Of a stretch of DNA of 64,000 nt, positions 43,070 through 50,524 are shown piece by piece. Under the pieces are notes generated by a model. It was not told where the DNA came from, did no database searches, and saw nothing but the letters and a program-made list of their open reading frames with translations. Made by a program: the position numbers and the translations under genes. The stretch comes from Sphingomonas sp. (GTDB lineage: Bacteria; Pseudomonadota; Alphaproteobacteria; Sphingomonadales; Sphingomonadaceae). Positions within the stretch are counted from its first letter, which is position 1. Every line of letters begins with the position of its first letter. The DNA lies in the NCBI GenBank assembly GCA_017849555.1, contig JAFIGU010000004.1:1-64000 (forward strand). Direction: 5' to 3'.

Positions 43070-44497
43070 TCAGCCCTCGTGCACCGCCTTGGTGACGAGG
43101 CAGGCGGTAACGCCTTCGGGACCGTCTTCCGCGCCGTGGCCGGACCATTTGACGCCGCCGAACGGCGAATCCGCGCCGCCGATCATCGTCGTGTTGATGC
43201 CGACCATCCCGCTCTCGATCGCACGCGAGACGCGGCGCTGGCGCTGCGCGTCCTGCGTCCAGGCATAAGCGGCGAGGCCATAAGGCAGGCGGTTCGCCTC
43301 GGCGATCATCGCTTCCTCGTCGCGATAGGGGTTGATCAGCGCGATCGGGCCGAACGGCTCCTCGTTCATCACCGCGGCGTCGAGCGGAACGTCGGCGAGG
43401 ACGGTAGGCCGGTAGAAGTAGCCGCGGTTGCCGATCCGCTTGCCTCCGGTGCACAGCCGCGCGCCGCGCGCGGTGGCATCGGCGATCAATCGCTCCATCG
43501 CTTCGGGGCGGCGCGGGTTGGCCATCGGCCCCATCCCGGTCGCCGGATCGAGCCCGTCACCGACGACGATCCGCCCGGCGCGCTCGGCAAAGCCGTCGCG
43601 GAAGCGCGCGAACACCGCCTCGTGGACGATGAACCGCGTCGGCGAGACGCAGACCTGCCCCGCGTTGCGATATTTGGAGGCCGCCATCGTATCGAGCGCG
43701 CGGTCGATATCGGCATCGTCGAACACCAGCACCGGGCCGTGGCCGCCGAGCTCCATCGTGGTGCGCTTCATATCCTCCGCCGCGAGCCGGGCGAGATGCC
43801 GGCCGACGGTAGTGGAGCCGGTGAAGCTCAATTTGCGGATTACCGGCGAGGCGAGCAGATGGCGCGATACCTCGTCGGGCACGCCGAACACCGCTTGCGC
43901 GACATCGGGCGGAAGGCCCGCGTCGAGCAGGCATTGCAGCACGCCGAGCGCGGAGGCCGGGGTTTCTTCCGCCGCCTTCAATATCACCGAACAGCCCGCC
44001 GCGATCGGCGCGCCGAGCTTGCGCCCCGGATTGCCGAGCGGGAAATTCCACGGTGCGAAGGCGGCGACCGGGCCGACCGGCTCGTGGCTGACGGTCGAAC
44101 GCTGTCCGGCGGGGCGGACCAACGTCCGCCCGTAGAGGCGAAAGGCTTCGCCGGCATAGAATTCGAACAAGGCGGCATTCATCGCCACCTCGACCTTCGC
44201 TTCGGCGAGCGTCTTGCCTTGTTCGAGCGTCGCGACGCGGGCGAGATCGTCGGCCCGCTCGCGCAACAGCCGCGCCGCGCCGTTGAGGACGGCGGCGCGC
44301 TGCTGCGGGGTCGACTCGCGCCACGACCGGAAGCCGCGCGCGGCGGTATCGAGCGCGCGGTCCAGATCGGCCGGGTCCGCGAGCGGCAGCTCGGCGATCG
44401 GCTCGCCCGTCGCGGGATTGACCACCGCGCTCGTGCGCCGTCCGGCGCCAGCGATCCGCTCCCCGCCGATGACGAGGTGAAGGTCGGGGTAGCTCAC
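43070..44497 (-). CDS. NAD(P)+-dependent aldehyde dehydrogenase
   Basis: A 475-residue ALDH of the succinate-semialdehyde/vanillin dehydrogenase-like branch. Landmarks: FAPWNFPLGNPGRK, LSFTGSTTVGRH, TMELGGHGPV with the general-base Glu, catalytic C283 in NAGQVCVSPTR, and NEEPFGPIA. The start is GTG, overlapping the stop of the NTF2-like gene by GTGA, so it is translated with that gene. If the NTF2-like protein makes a stilbene that the dioxygenase at 38731 cleaves, this enzyme would oxidise the resulting vanillin-type aldehyde. That chain is inference. It is controlled by the motif B site upstream of the NTF2-like gene. Confidence 0.86.
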   Translation of the reverse strand: MSYPDLHLVIGGERIAGAGRRTSAVVNPATGEPIAELPLADPADLDRALDTAARGFRSWRESTPQQRAAVLNGAARLLRERADDLARVATLEQGKTLAEAKVEVAMNAALFEFYAGEAFRLYGRTLVRPAGQRSTVSHEPVGPVAAFAPWNFPLGNPGRKLGAPIAAGCSVILKAAEETPASALGVLQCLLDAGLPPDVAQAVFGVPDEVSRHLLASPVIRKLSFTGSTTVGRHLARLAAEDMKRTTMELGGHGPVLVFDDADIDRALDTMAASKYRNAGQVCVSPTRFIVHEAVFARFRDGFAERAGRIVVGDGLDPATGMGPMANPRRPEAMERLIADATARGARLCTGGKRIGNRGYFYRPTVLADVPLDAAVMNEEPFGPIALINPYRDEEAMIAEANRLPYGLAAYAWTQDAQRQRRVSRAIESGMVGINTTMIGGADSPFGGVKWSGHGAEDGPEGVTACLVTKAVHEG

Positions 44498-45246
44498 TGC
44501 GCGGCCTTCGCCTTTTCGCGGGCGACATCGCCCTCCCAGCGTTCGGCGACAATCTCCTCGCCGGTGACCGGATGCTTCAGGTGGAAGGGCACCAATTTAT
44601 GCGTCGGCCACAGCCAGTGATCGGCGATCAGCTCGTCCGGCCCGGTCGGGTCCTCGGGGAAGGTCTGGCGCGGGAAGGGGACATATTCGGGCGGCGTATT
44701 GGCCCAGCCCGCGTCGAAATCGGCATGCCATTGCGGCATATAATTGAGCACGGCGATGCGCCACACGCCGTCGACCTTGCGATAGGTGTTCTCGTAGATG
44801 CCGCCTTCCCACCATTGGCGCGCGCCGAGCATCGGATTGGCGGGATCGGCATAATCCTTGTGCCGCCCGGCTTGCATCATCGAGCGCGCGCGGCCATGCG
44901 CGATCTCGCCGCCCGGGGCGACGGTGATGATGTCCTGCAGCTGCGGGTGATCGAGCAGGAAGCCGTCGATCGGACCGTTGGTGCCGTGGGTGAAGCGCTT
45001 CTGGAAGCGCTCGACATAGAGCCGGCGAATGCCTTCCTTGCCCTTCCACACCCCGCCGAAGAAGCGCACCTCGCCATCGTCGGTGAACAGGTCGACCGTC
45101 TCGCGATAAAGGCATTTGTCGATGAGATAGCCGTAAAGGTGCTGGAGCTTGCGGATATCGAGCTCGTCTTCACGCCGGGCGAGGCGGCGGGACAGATCCG
45201 CAACGGCCTGTTCCAGCGCGGCGACACGGGGGGCGACATCGGCCAT
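44494..45246 (-). CDS. NTF2-like (SnoaL-type) protein, diarylpropane-lyase candidate
   Basis: A 250-residue NTF2-like protein, paralogue of the one at 33185-33898. It starts with a coiled helix (VAALEQAVADLSRRLARRED), then KLQHLYGYLIDKCLYRETVDLF, FGGVWKGKEGI and LLDHPQLQDIITVAPGG, and ends with FPEDPTGPDELI and a conserved tail. Length and internal layout are those I would expect for LdpA/LsdE-type cofactor-free gamma-formaldehyde lyases, but I cannot align the known enzymes from memory. Start ATG 45246 after AGGAGAG. A good motif B dyad lies 13 bases upstream of the start. It is coupled to the aldehyde dehydrogenase downstream. Confidence 0.74.
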   Translation of the reverse strand: MADVAPRVAALEQAVADLSRRLARREDELDIRKLQHLYGYLIDKCLYRETVDLFTDDGEVRFFGGVWKGKEGIRRLYVERFQKRFTHGTNGPIDGFLLDHPQLQDIITVAPGGEIAHGRARSMMQAGRHKDYADPANPMLGARQWWEGGIYENTYRKVDGVWRIAVLNYMPQWHADFDAGWANTPPEYVPFPRQTFPEDPTGPDELIADHWLWPTHKLVPFHLKHPVTGEEIVAERWEGDVAREKAKAAQ

Positions 45247-45259
45247 CTTCACTCTCCTG

Positions 45260-45280
45260 ATCGTATGCTTTACGTACAAT
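45260..45280. promoter_or_regulatory. Operator-like dyad, motif B
   Basis: ATCGTATGC-TTT-ACGTACAAT matches 8 of 9 left and 7 of 9 right bases of the motif B consensus. It lies 13 bases upstream of the NTF2-like gene start, over the ribosome-binding region or promoter, and just after the stop of the MFS gene behind it. Confidence 0.65.
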
Positions 45281-45302
45281 TTGCGCTGACCTCGCGGCGG
45301 AG

Positions 45303-46709
45303 TCAACGGCCGAGCGCTTCGAGCCGCTCGACTTCCTCGCGGTAGGGGCGAATCGCGCGCACCATGCACAAGGTGGCGAGCGGCAGCAGCACGGCGGCGG
45401 TGAAGACCAAAGCCTTCCACAGATCCTTTTCCACCCCGATCACGAAATCCTGCACCAGCCCGACGACGAAGCTGCCCATCGCGCCGAAGAAGGTGAACAT
45501 GAACAGATAGATCGCCGTCACCTGCCCGCGCATCGCATTGGGCGCGACGCGCTGGATCGCGGCATTTTGCGGCACCGCGCCGGCGATGCCGAACATCGCG
45601 CCAAGGCTCATCACCGCAAGCGAGGCATGGCCGTTGGGCATCAGCGGCGCCGCGATCGCGCAGCAGGTGACGCAGCCGAACAGGATCGCCGCGGCGCGGA
45701 CATTGGCGTCCTTATGGCGCTTTGCCAGCCACTCGACGAACGCGCCGCCCAGCGCCAGCCCGGCGAGCGAGGCGACAAGGATCATCCCCCCCATCACCGC
45801 GCCGATCTGTGCTTCGTCCCACCCGTAGCTGCGGATCATGAACGGCACGCGCCAGAATTGCAGCCCGAACGTCTCGATCGCGCTCAGCGCCAGCCCGGCG
45901 AACAACGGATAATAGACTCGGCGCTGCGCGTGGATCGCGCGCGCCGCATCGAGCCCGGTGGCGGTGAGGATGCGGCGGCCGAGCGATGCGTCGCGCGGCG
46001 GCTGCGGCGCATCGGGCGCGGGCGCGAGCCGGGGCGGCTCCTTCACGGTCAGGAACAGCAGCGCGATCAGCAGCCCGGGCAGCCCGGTCCAGATCATGAT
46101 CCATTGCCAGCCGAAGATGCGCAGCGGGCCGATTTCGCTCGGCGCCCAATGCGCGGTCATCCCGATCAGCATCCCGCCGACGATCGGGCCGAGTGTCGTC
46201 CCGCCGATGAAGCCGAATTGCAGCAGCGCGAAGGCGCGGGTCAGCGTGCGCGGTGGAAAGGCATCGGCCAGCAGCGAATAGGATGACGGCGCATGTGCCG
46301 ATCCGCCCGCGGCGAGGAACACGCGCGTCCCGACGAATTGCGCGAAGCTTTGCGCCAGCCCGCCGAGCGCGGTGATCACCCCGATCACCGAGACGCCCGC
46401 CGCGAGCACATATTTACGCGGATAGATGTCCGCCAGCCGCGCCAGCGGGATACCGACGAACAGATAGCAGATGATGCTCGCCGGCCCGGCAAGGAAGCCC
46501 AGTTGCGCGTCGGTCAGCCCGAAATCGGCCTTGATGCGCTGCGCCAGCATCCCGAACACGACCTGGTCGAAGAAGGTGAGGAAGGTCGCCAGCACGATCA
46601 CCGCGAGCGCCCAATAAGCCGCGCCGGGGGAGGGCCAGTCGCGCGTGTCGGCGCGCGGCGGGGCATCTGCCACGATCTCCACGGTCGCAGTCGCAGGGGC
46701 GATCGCCAT
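45303..46709 (-). CDS. MFS transporter
   Basis: A 468-residue major-facilitator permease with about twelve membrane segments. It has a hydrophilic N terminus of about 30 residues, then AVIVLATFLTFFDQVVFGML, the loop signature VGIPLARLADIYPRKY and a second half starting at YYPLFAGLALSAIETFGLQF. It resembles the transporter at 40321 in general type but is not coupled to an enzyme gene. A motif B dyad lies in the gap to the divergent SDR, so both should be induced together with the stilbene/ferulate genes. Substrate probably an aromatic acid or dimer; the sequence does not say which. Confidence 0.86.
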   Translation of the reverse strand: MAIAPATATVEIVADAPPRADTRDWPSPGAAYWALAVIVLATFLTFFDQVVFGMLAQRIKADFGLTDAQLGFLAGPASIICYLFVGIPLARLADIYPRKYVLAAGVSVIGVITALGGLAQSFAQFVGTRVFLAAGGSAHAPSSYSLLADAFPPRTLTRAFALLQFGFIGGTTLGPIVGGMLIGMTAHWAPSEIGPLRIFGWQWIMIWTGLPGLLIALLFLTVKEPPRLAPAPDAPQPPRDASLGRRILTATGLDAARAIHAQRRVYYPLFAGLALSAIETFGLQFWRVPFMIRSYGWDEAQIGAVMGGMILVASLAGLALGGAFVEWLAKRHKDANVRAAAILFGCVTCCAIAAPLMPNGHASLAVMSLGAMFGIAGAVPQNAAIQRVAPNAMRGQVTAIYLFMFTFFGAMGSFVVGLVQDFVIGVEKDLWKALVFTAAVLLPLATLCMVRAIRPYREEVERLEALGR

Positions 46710-46751
46710 CCGTCATCCTCTCGCTAATGCGCCATGTTTTGCGCTTGGCAA

Positions 46752-46772
46752 ATTGTATGCGTTGAATACAAT
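46752..46772. promoter_or_regulatory. Operator-like dyad, motif B, best copy
   Basis: ATTGTATGC-GTT-GAATACAAT has perfect seven-base arms (ATTGTAT/ATACAAT) and matches 17 of 18 arm bases of the consensus. It is in the 98-base gap between the divergent MFS (start 46709) and SDR (start 46808) genes. Confidence 0.72.
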
Positions 46773-46807
46773 TATGCGCAACCGAAAAAACAGAATCGGA
46801 GAGCGAT

Positions 46808-47710
46808 ATGAAAGATCTGGCGGGGCGCACCGCGTTCGTCACCGGTGGGGCGAACGGCATCGGGCTGGGGCTGGCGCGGGCATTGCTCGCCGAGGGATGC
46901 AAGGTCGCGATCGCCGATATCCGCGAGGATTCGATCGCTGCCGCGCTTAAGACGCTCGACAATCAGGACGTGATCGGCGTGCCGCTGGATGTCGCGTCGC
47001 GCGCGGGGTTTGCGGCGGCGGCGGACGAGGTGGAGGCGCGGCTCGGCCCGGTCAGCCTGCTGTTCAACAATGCCGGGATCAACCTGTTCCAGACGATCGA
47101 CGAATCGTCCTACGACGATTGGGACTGGGTAATGGGGGTCAACCTCAACGGGGTGATCAACGGGGTGATGACGTTCGTGCCGCGGATGAAGGCGCGCGGC
47201 GCGGGCGGGCATGTCGTCAATACCGCGTCGATGGCGAGCTTTCTGTGCGGGCCGGCGCCGGGGATCTACAATACCGCGAAATTCGCGGTGCGGGGCTTGA
47301 GCGAATCGCTGCGCTACAGCCTGGCGCCGCACGGCATCGGGGTGTCGGTCTTGTGCCCGGGGCTGGTCAAAAGCCATATCTACGCCAGCGACGAGATACG
47401 CCCCGACGAATTGAAGGCGGGCGCCCGGCCGGTCGACAGCGCGGGCGTCGAGCGGCTGCGCGAAGTCCACGAATTCGGCATGGAACCCGATGTGATCGCG
47501 GCGCGGGTGGTCGAGGCGATCCGCGCCAATCGTTATTATATCTTCTCGCACCCCGAGTTCCGCGACGAATTGCGCGAAGTTTTCGACGATATATTGGCCG
47601 CCTTCCGCGACTATCCCGAAGACCCCGGCTTCCAGCAGCGCACCGGGTTCGAGAAGTTCAGGCGCGAGCGCTATGCCGAGGCGCGCGCGGCGGCGCGGGG
47701 GGAGAGCTAG
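46808..47710 (+). CDS. SDR dehydrogenase, LigD/LigO-like
   Basis: A 300-residue short-chain dehydrogenase starting MKDLAGRTAFVTGGANGIG, very like LigD/LigO. It has FNNAGINLF, SSYDDWDWVMGVNLNGVING (nearly the LigD wording), catalytic YNTAK, and SHPEFRDELR. The Asp in AIADIRED favours NAD. Such enzymes oxidise the C-alpha alcohol of guaiacylglycerol-beta-guaiacyl ether, the step before the GST etherases; some act on diarylpropane alcohols. Start ATG after GGAGAG. It is divergent from an MFS transporter with the best motif B dyad between, and it converges on the MetE-like gene with one base between stops. Confidence 0.84.
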   Translation: MKDLAGRTAFVTGGANGIGLGLARALLAEGCKVAIADIREDSIAAALKTLDNQDVIGVPLDVASRAGFAAAADEVEARLGPVSLLFNNAGINLFQTIDESSYDDWDWVMGVNLNGVINGVMTFVPRMKARGAGGHVVNTASMASFLCGPAPGIYNTAKFAVRGLSESLRYSLAPHGIGVSVLCPGLVKSHIYASDEIRPDELKAGARPVDSAGVERLREVHEFGMEPDVIAARVVEAIRANRYYIFSHPEFRDELREVFDDILAAFRDYPEDPGFQQRTGFEKFRRERYAEARAAARGES

Positions 47711-47711
47711 G

Positions 47712-48839
47712 CTATAGCCGCGCGTCGGCGAGATCCGCGCCGGCGCGCAGATTGGCGAGCTTGGCCCAGGTGACCGCAGGGTCGATCTTGCCATAGCCGG
47801 CGAAGGTGCCGAATCCGCAATCGGTGCTCGCGATCACGCGGTCCTTGCCGACGATCGCGGCGAACCGCTCGATCCGCTGCGCGATCAGCTCGGGATGTTC
47901 GAGATAGTTGGAGCAGGTGTCGATCAGCCCCGGCGCGAGCAATTTATCCTGCGGCACGCGCGCGTCGCGCCACACGATCCATTCATGCTCGTGGCGCGGA
48001 TTGGCGGCCTCGAACAGGATTGTCGCCGGGCGCGCGCCGAGCACGATATGGATGATCCGATTGAGTTCGATATCATGATCGTGCGGCCCTTCGTAATTGC
48101 CCCAGCAGACGTGCATCCGCATCCGTTCCGGCGGGATATTGGCGGTGGCGGCGTTGAGCGCTTCGACATTGGCGGCGATCGTCCGCAGAAACGTCGCCTC
48201 GTCCATTTCCTGATAGCCGGTGTGGCGCGACATCGCGAGATCGGGGCAATCGAGCTGCAGGTCGAAGCCGGCGGCGACGATCGCCTCATATTCCGGGCGC
48301 ATCGCCGCGACGAGATCGGCGAGATAGGCTTCGTGACTGGGGTAGAAAGCGTTTTTCTGGAAGGCGGTGATCAGCCCGGGCGATGCCGCGTTCATGAACG
48401 CGCGGGTGCCCTCGCCGTGGCGATCGAGTGCGCTGCGGAAACGGCGGATATCGTCGTGGAGCGGCGCCAGCGTGACGAGCCGCACGGTATCGATGCACGA
48501 GGCGCGGGTGAATTCCTGCGACCCCATGATATGCGCGAGCTTGACACGCAGATCGGGCAGCGGCGCGAGATCGAGCGCGGGGGTGCGATCGGTATGCCCG
48601 CCGAACCCCGACAAGCGCTCGATCATATAGGTCGAATAGCCGACCTTGCCGAGTTCGCCGTCGCTGACGATCGACACGCCCGCCGCCACCTGCCGCGCCA
48701 CCGCATCGTCGACCGCCGCCTGAACCTCGGTGTCGAACGCGGCCGCGTCATAGGGCTCGCCGTGATCGCGCGCGAGCAGCAGCGGGGTCAGCCGGTCGCC
48801 GCGCGGCAAGCTGCCGACGTGGGTGGTCGCGATCGTCAT
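47712..48839 (-). CDS. MetE-like zinc methyltransferase (catalytic domain only)
   Basis: A 375-residue relative of the C-terminal, catalytic half of cobalamin-independent methionine synthase. All four zinc-type ligands can be seen in order: His and Cys in RMHVCWGN, Glu in LFEAANP, Cys in STDCGFG. The N-terminal half of full MetE, which helps hold polyglutamyl methyl-THF, is missing. The substrate is thus open: it could move a methyl group from 5-methyl-THF (the LigM product) to homocysteine, or act on another thiol as coenzyme M transferases do. It stands alone between convergent SDR and an aldehyde dehydrogenase gene, with a palindromic repeat behind it. Start ATG 48839. Confidence 0.84.
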   Translation of the reverse strand: MTIATTHVGSLPRGDRLTPLLLARDHGEPYDAAAFDTEVQAAVDDAVARQVAAGVSIVSDGELGKVGYSTYMIERLSGFGGHTDRTPALDLAPLPDLRVKLAHIMGSQEFTRASCIDTVRLVTLAPLHDDIRRFRSALDRHGEGTRAFMNAASPGLITAFQKNAFYPSHEAYLADLVAAMRPEYEAIVAAGFDLQLDCPDLAMSRHTGYQEMDEATFLRTIAANVEALNAATANIPPERMRMHVCWGNYEGPHDHDIELNRIIHIVLGARPATILFEAANPRHEHEWIVWRDARVPQDKLLAPGLIDTCSNYLEHPELIAQRIERFAAIVGKDRVIASTDCGFGTFAGYGKIDPAVTWAKLANLRAGADLADARL

Positions 48840-48863
48840 CGGAAGCCTTTCGTTTCTACTTAG

Positions 48864-48884
48864 CCCCTCCCCTGAAGGGGAGGG
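48864..48884. repeat. GC-rich palindrome, copy of the 11.9-kb element
   Basis: CCCCTCCCC-TGA-AGGGGAGGG forms a hairpin in the 58-base gap between the co-oriented aldehyde dehydrogenase (stop 48898) and MetE-like gene (start 48839). It is the same element as the arms at 11866-11975. It may end the aldehyde dehydrogenase transcript. Confidence 0.65.
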
Positions 48885-48897
48885 CTATTGGACGCGC

Positions 48898-50316
48898 TTA
48901 CGCCTCTTCGAGCGCAACCGCGTTGATGATGTGCGGCTGGGTATATTCGTGCAGCCCGGACTCGCCCAATTCGCCGCCCAGCCCCGATTGCTTGGCGCCG
49001 CGGAACGGGATGTTGGCGTCGATCGCGAGATATTGGTTCACCCAGACGGTGCCGGTATCGATCTTCTTCGCGACCTCGGTCGCGCGGGTCAGATCCTTGC
49101 CCCACACCGTGCCGCCGAGCCCCATGTCGGTGTCGTTGGCGCGGCGGATGACATCGTCGATATCGGCATATTTGAGCACCGGCAGCACCGGGCCGAACTG
49201 CTCCTCGCGCACCAGCGGGGCGTCGTCGTCGAGATCGCGCACGATCGTCGGCGGGATGAAATAGCCGGGCCGGTCCAGCGGCTCGCCGCCGGCGAGCACC
49301 GTCCCGCGCGCCTTGGCATCCTCCAGCAGCGCCTTGACCTTCTCGAACTGCATCCGGTTCTGCAGCGGGCCGACGGTGGTGCCCTGCTTCGATCCGTCGT
49401 CGACCACCGCCTCCTTGGCGAGCCGCGCGAGCTCGTCGCAGAATTCGTCGTACATCGCCTCGGGCACATAGGCGCGCTTGATCGCGACGCAGATCTGGCC
49501 GGCATTGGCCATCGCGCCGCCATAGACCTTCTGCGCCACCTGGCGCGGGTTCACATCGTCGAGCACGATCGCGGCGTCGTTGCCGCCAAGCTCGAGCGTC
49601 ACGCGCTTCACGCCCTCGGCGGCGGCGGCCATCACCTTCTTGCCGGTCGCGGTCGATCCGGTGAAGGCGACCTTGGCGACATCGGGGTGGCCGGTCAGCC
49701 GCGCGCCGAGATCGTTCTGGTCGCAGATCACATTGACCACGCCCGGCGGCAGCAGTTCGCGGCAGATCTCGCCGAGCAGCAAGGTGGTGAGCGGGGTGGT
49801 CGGCGCCGGCTTGATCACGATCGTATTGCCGGTGACGAGCGCCGGGCCGAGCTTGTTCATCACCAGGATGACCGGGAAGTTCCACGGCGTGATCGCGGCG
49901 ACGACCCCCAGCGGGGTGCGGTGCTCGATCACCACATTGCCGCCGGTGTCGCGCAGCGTCTTCGGCTCGATCCGCATCTCGGCGAAGGCGCGTAGCGTGA
50001 AGACGCTGCCCATCACCTCATACATCGCCTGGTCGAGCGGCTTGCCCTGCTCGGCGGTGAGCAGGCTGGCGAATTCGCCCGCGCGCGCCTCCAGCGCGTC
50101 GGCGATCTTGGCGACCAGCGCGGCTCGCTCCTCGATCGGGGTGGCGGCCCAGCCGGGGAAGGCGCGCTTCGCCGCCGCCACCGCGCGATCAACCAGCGCC
50201 GCATCGGCCTTGGGGCATTGTGCAAAGGCCGCCCCGGTCGCAGGATTGACCACATCGAAGGTCGAAGCGCCGGCAATGGCTTCGCCATCGATCAGCAGGC
50301 GGAAATCGCGGTTCAT
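48898..50316 (-). CDS. Aldehyde dehydrogenase, vanillin-dehydrogenase candidate
   Basis: A 472-residue ALDH. Motifs: TPWNFPVILVMNK, FTGSTATGKK, TLELGGNDAA with the general-base Glu, catalytic C276 in NAGQICVAIKR, and REEQFGPVLP. It is divergent from ferA across a 204-base gap that holds two motif B dyads, so it should be induced with ferulate genes. Feruloyl-CoA hydratase-lyase makes vanillin, which makes this the best vanillin dehydrogenase (LigV-type) candidate among the four ALDHs; this is from context. Two adjacent ATGs (50319 and 50316) are possible starts; I use 50316 for its spacing to GGAGAG. The frame stays open far upstream but that part is antisense to ferA. Confidence 0.85.
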   Translation of the reverse strand: MNRDFRLLIDGEAIAGASTFDVVNPATGAAFAQCPKADAALVDRAVAAAKRAFPGWAATPIEERAALVAKIADALEARAGEFASLLTAEQGKPLDQAMYEVMGSVFTLRAFAEMRIEPKTLRDTGGNVVIEHRTPLGVVAAITPWNFPVILVMNKLGPALVTGNTIVIKPAPTTPLTTLLLGEICRELLPPGVVNVICDQNDLGARLTGHPDVAKVAFTGSTATGKKVMAAAAEGVKRVTLELGGNDAAIVLDDVNPRQVAQKVYGGAMANAGQICVAIKRAYVPEAMYDEFCDELARLAKEAVVDDGSKQGTTVGPLQNRMQFEKVKALLEDAKARGTVLAGGEPLDRPGYFIPPTIVRDLDDDAPLVREEQFGPVLPVLKYADIDDVIRRANDTDMGLGGTVWGKDLTRATEVAKKIDTGTVWVNQYLAIDANIPFRGAKQSGLGGELGESGLHEYTQPHIINAVALEEA

Positions 50317-50370
50317 CATCGCTCTCCTCGAAAATCCCGCCGCGCGGAAGACACGCGGCATTTGCCGGAT

Positions 50371-50391
50371 ATTGTGTGCTACGGATACAAT
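50371..50391. promoter_or_regulatory. Operator-like dyad, motif B
   Basis: ATTGTGTGC-TAC-GGATACAAT matches 8 of 9 bases on both arms of the motif B consensus. It lies 54 bases upstream of the aldehyde dehydrogenase start, in the gap shared with ferA. Confidence 0.68.
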
Positions 50392-50429
50392 CTTGGCAAG
50401 CGGATTCCGTGGGCGACATTGCCTTGCAA

Positions 50430-50450
50430 AACGTTTGCCAGGGATACAAT
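50430..50450. promoter_or_regulatory. Operator-like dyad, motif B, second copy before ferA
   Basis: AACGTTTGC-CAG-GGATACAAT matches 6 of 9 left and 8 of 9 right motif B bases. With the copy at 50371 it gives two sites, 59 bases (between five and six helical turns) apart, in the divergent ferA/aldehyde dehydrogenase promoter region. Confidence 0.58.
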
Positions 50451-50503
50451 ATACGCATCCCGAGCCGTTGAATGCGGCCGATTCGGATGGAGAGGAACGC
50501 AAG

Positions 50504-50524
50504 ATGCAGGCAGGCCGGCGATGA
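50504..50524 (+). CDS. Six-codon leader reading frame overlapping the ferA start
   Basis: ATG at 50504 begins a reading frame of six codons (MQAGRR) that ends in a TGA overlapping the ferA ATG (ATGA). The only good ribosome site nearby, GGAGAGG at 50489-50495, is spaced for this small frame, whereas the ferA ATG has only weak purine text before it. Translation of ferA may therefore depend on ribosomes finishing the leader. It could also be a chance overlap. Confidence 0.35.
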   Translation: MQAGRR

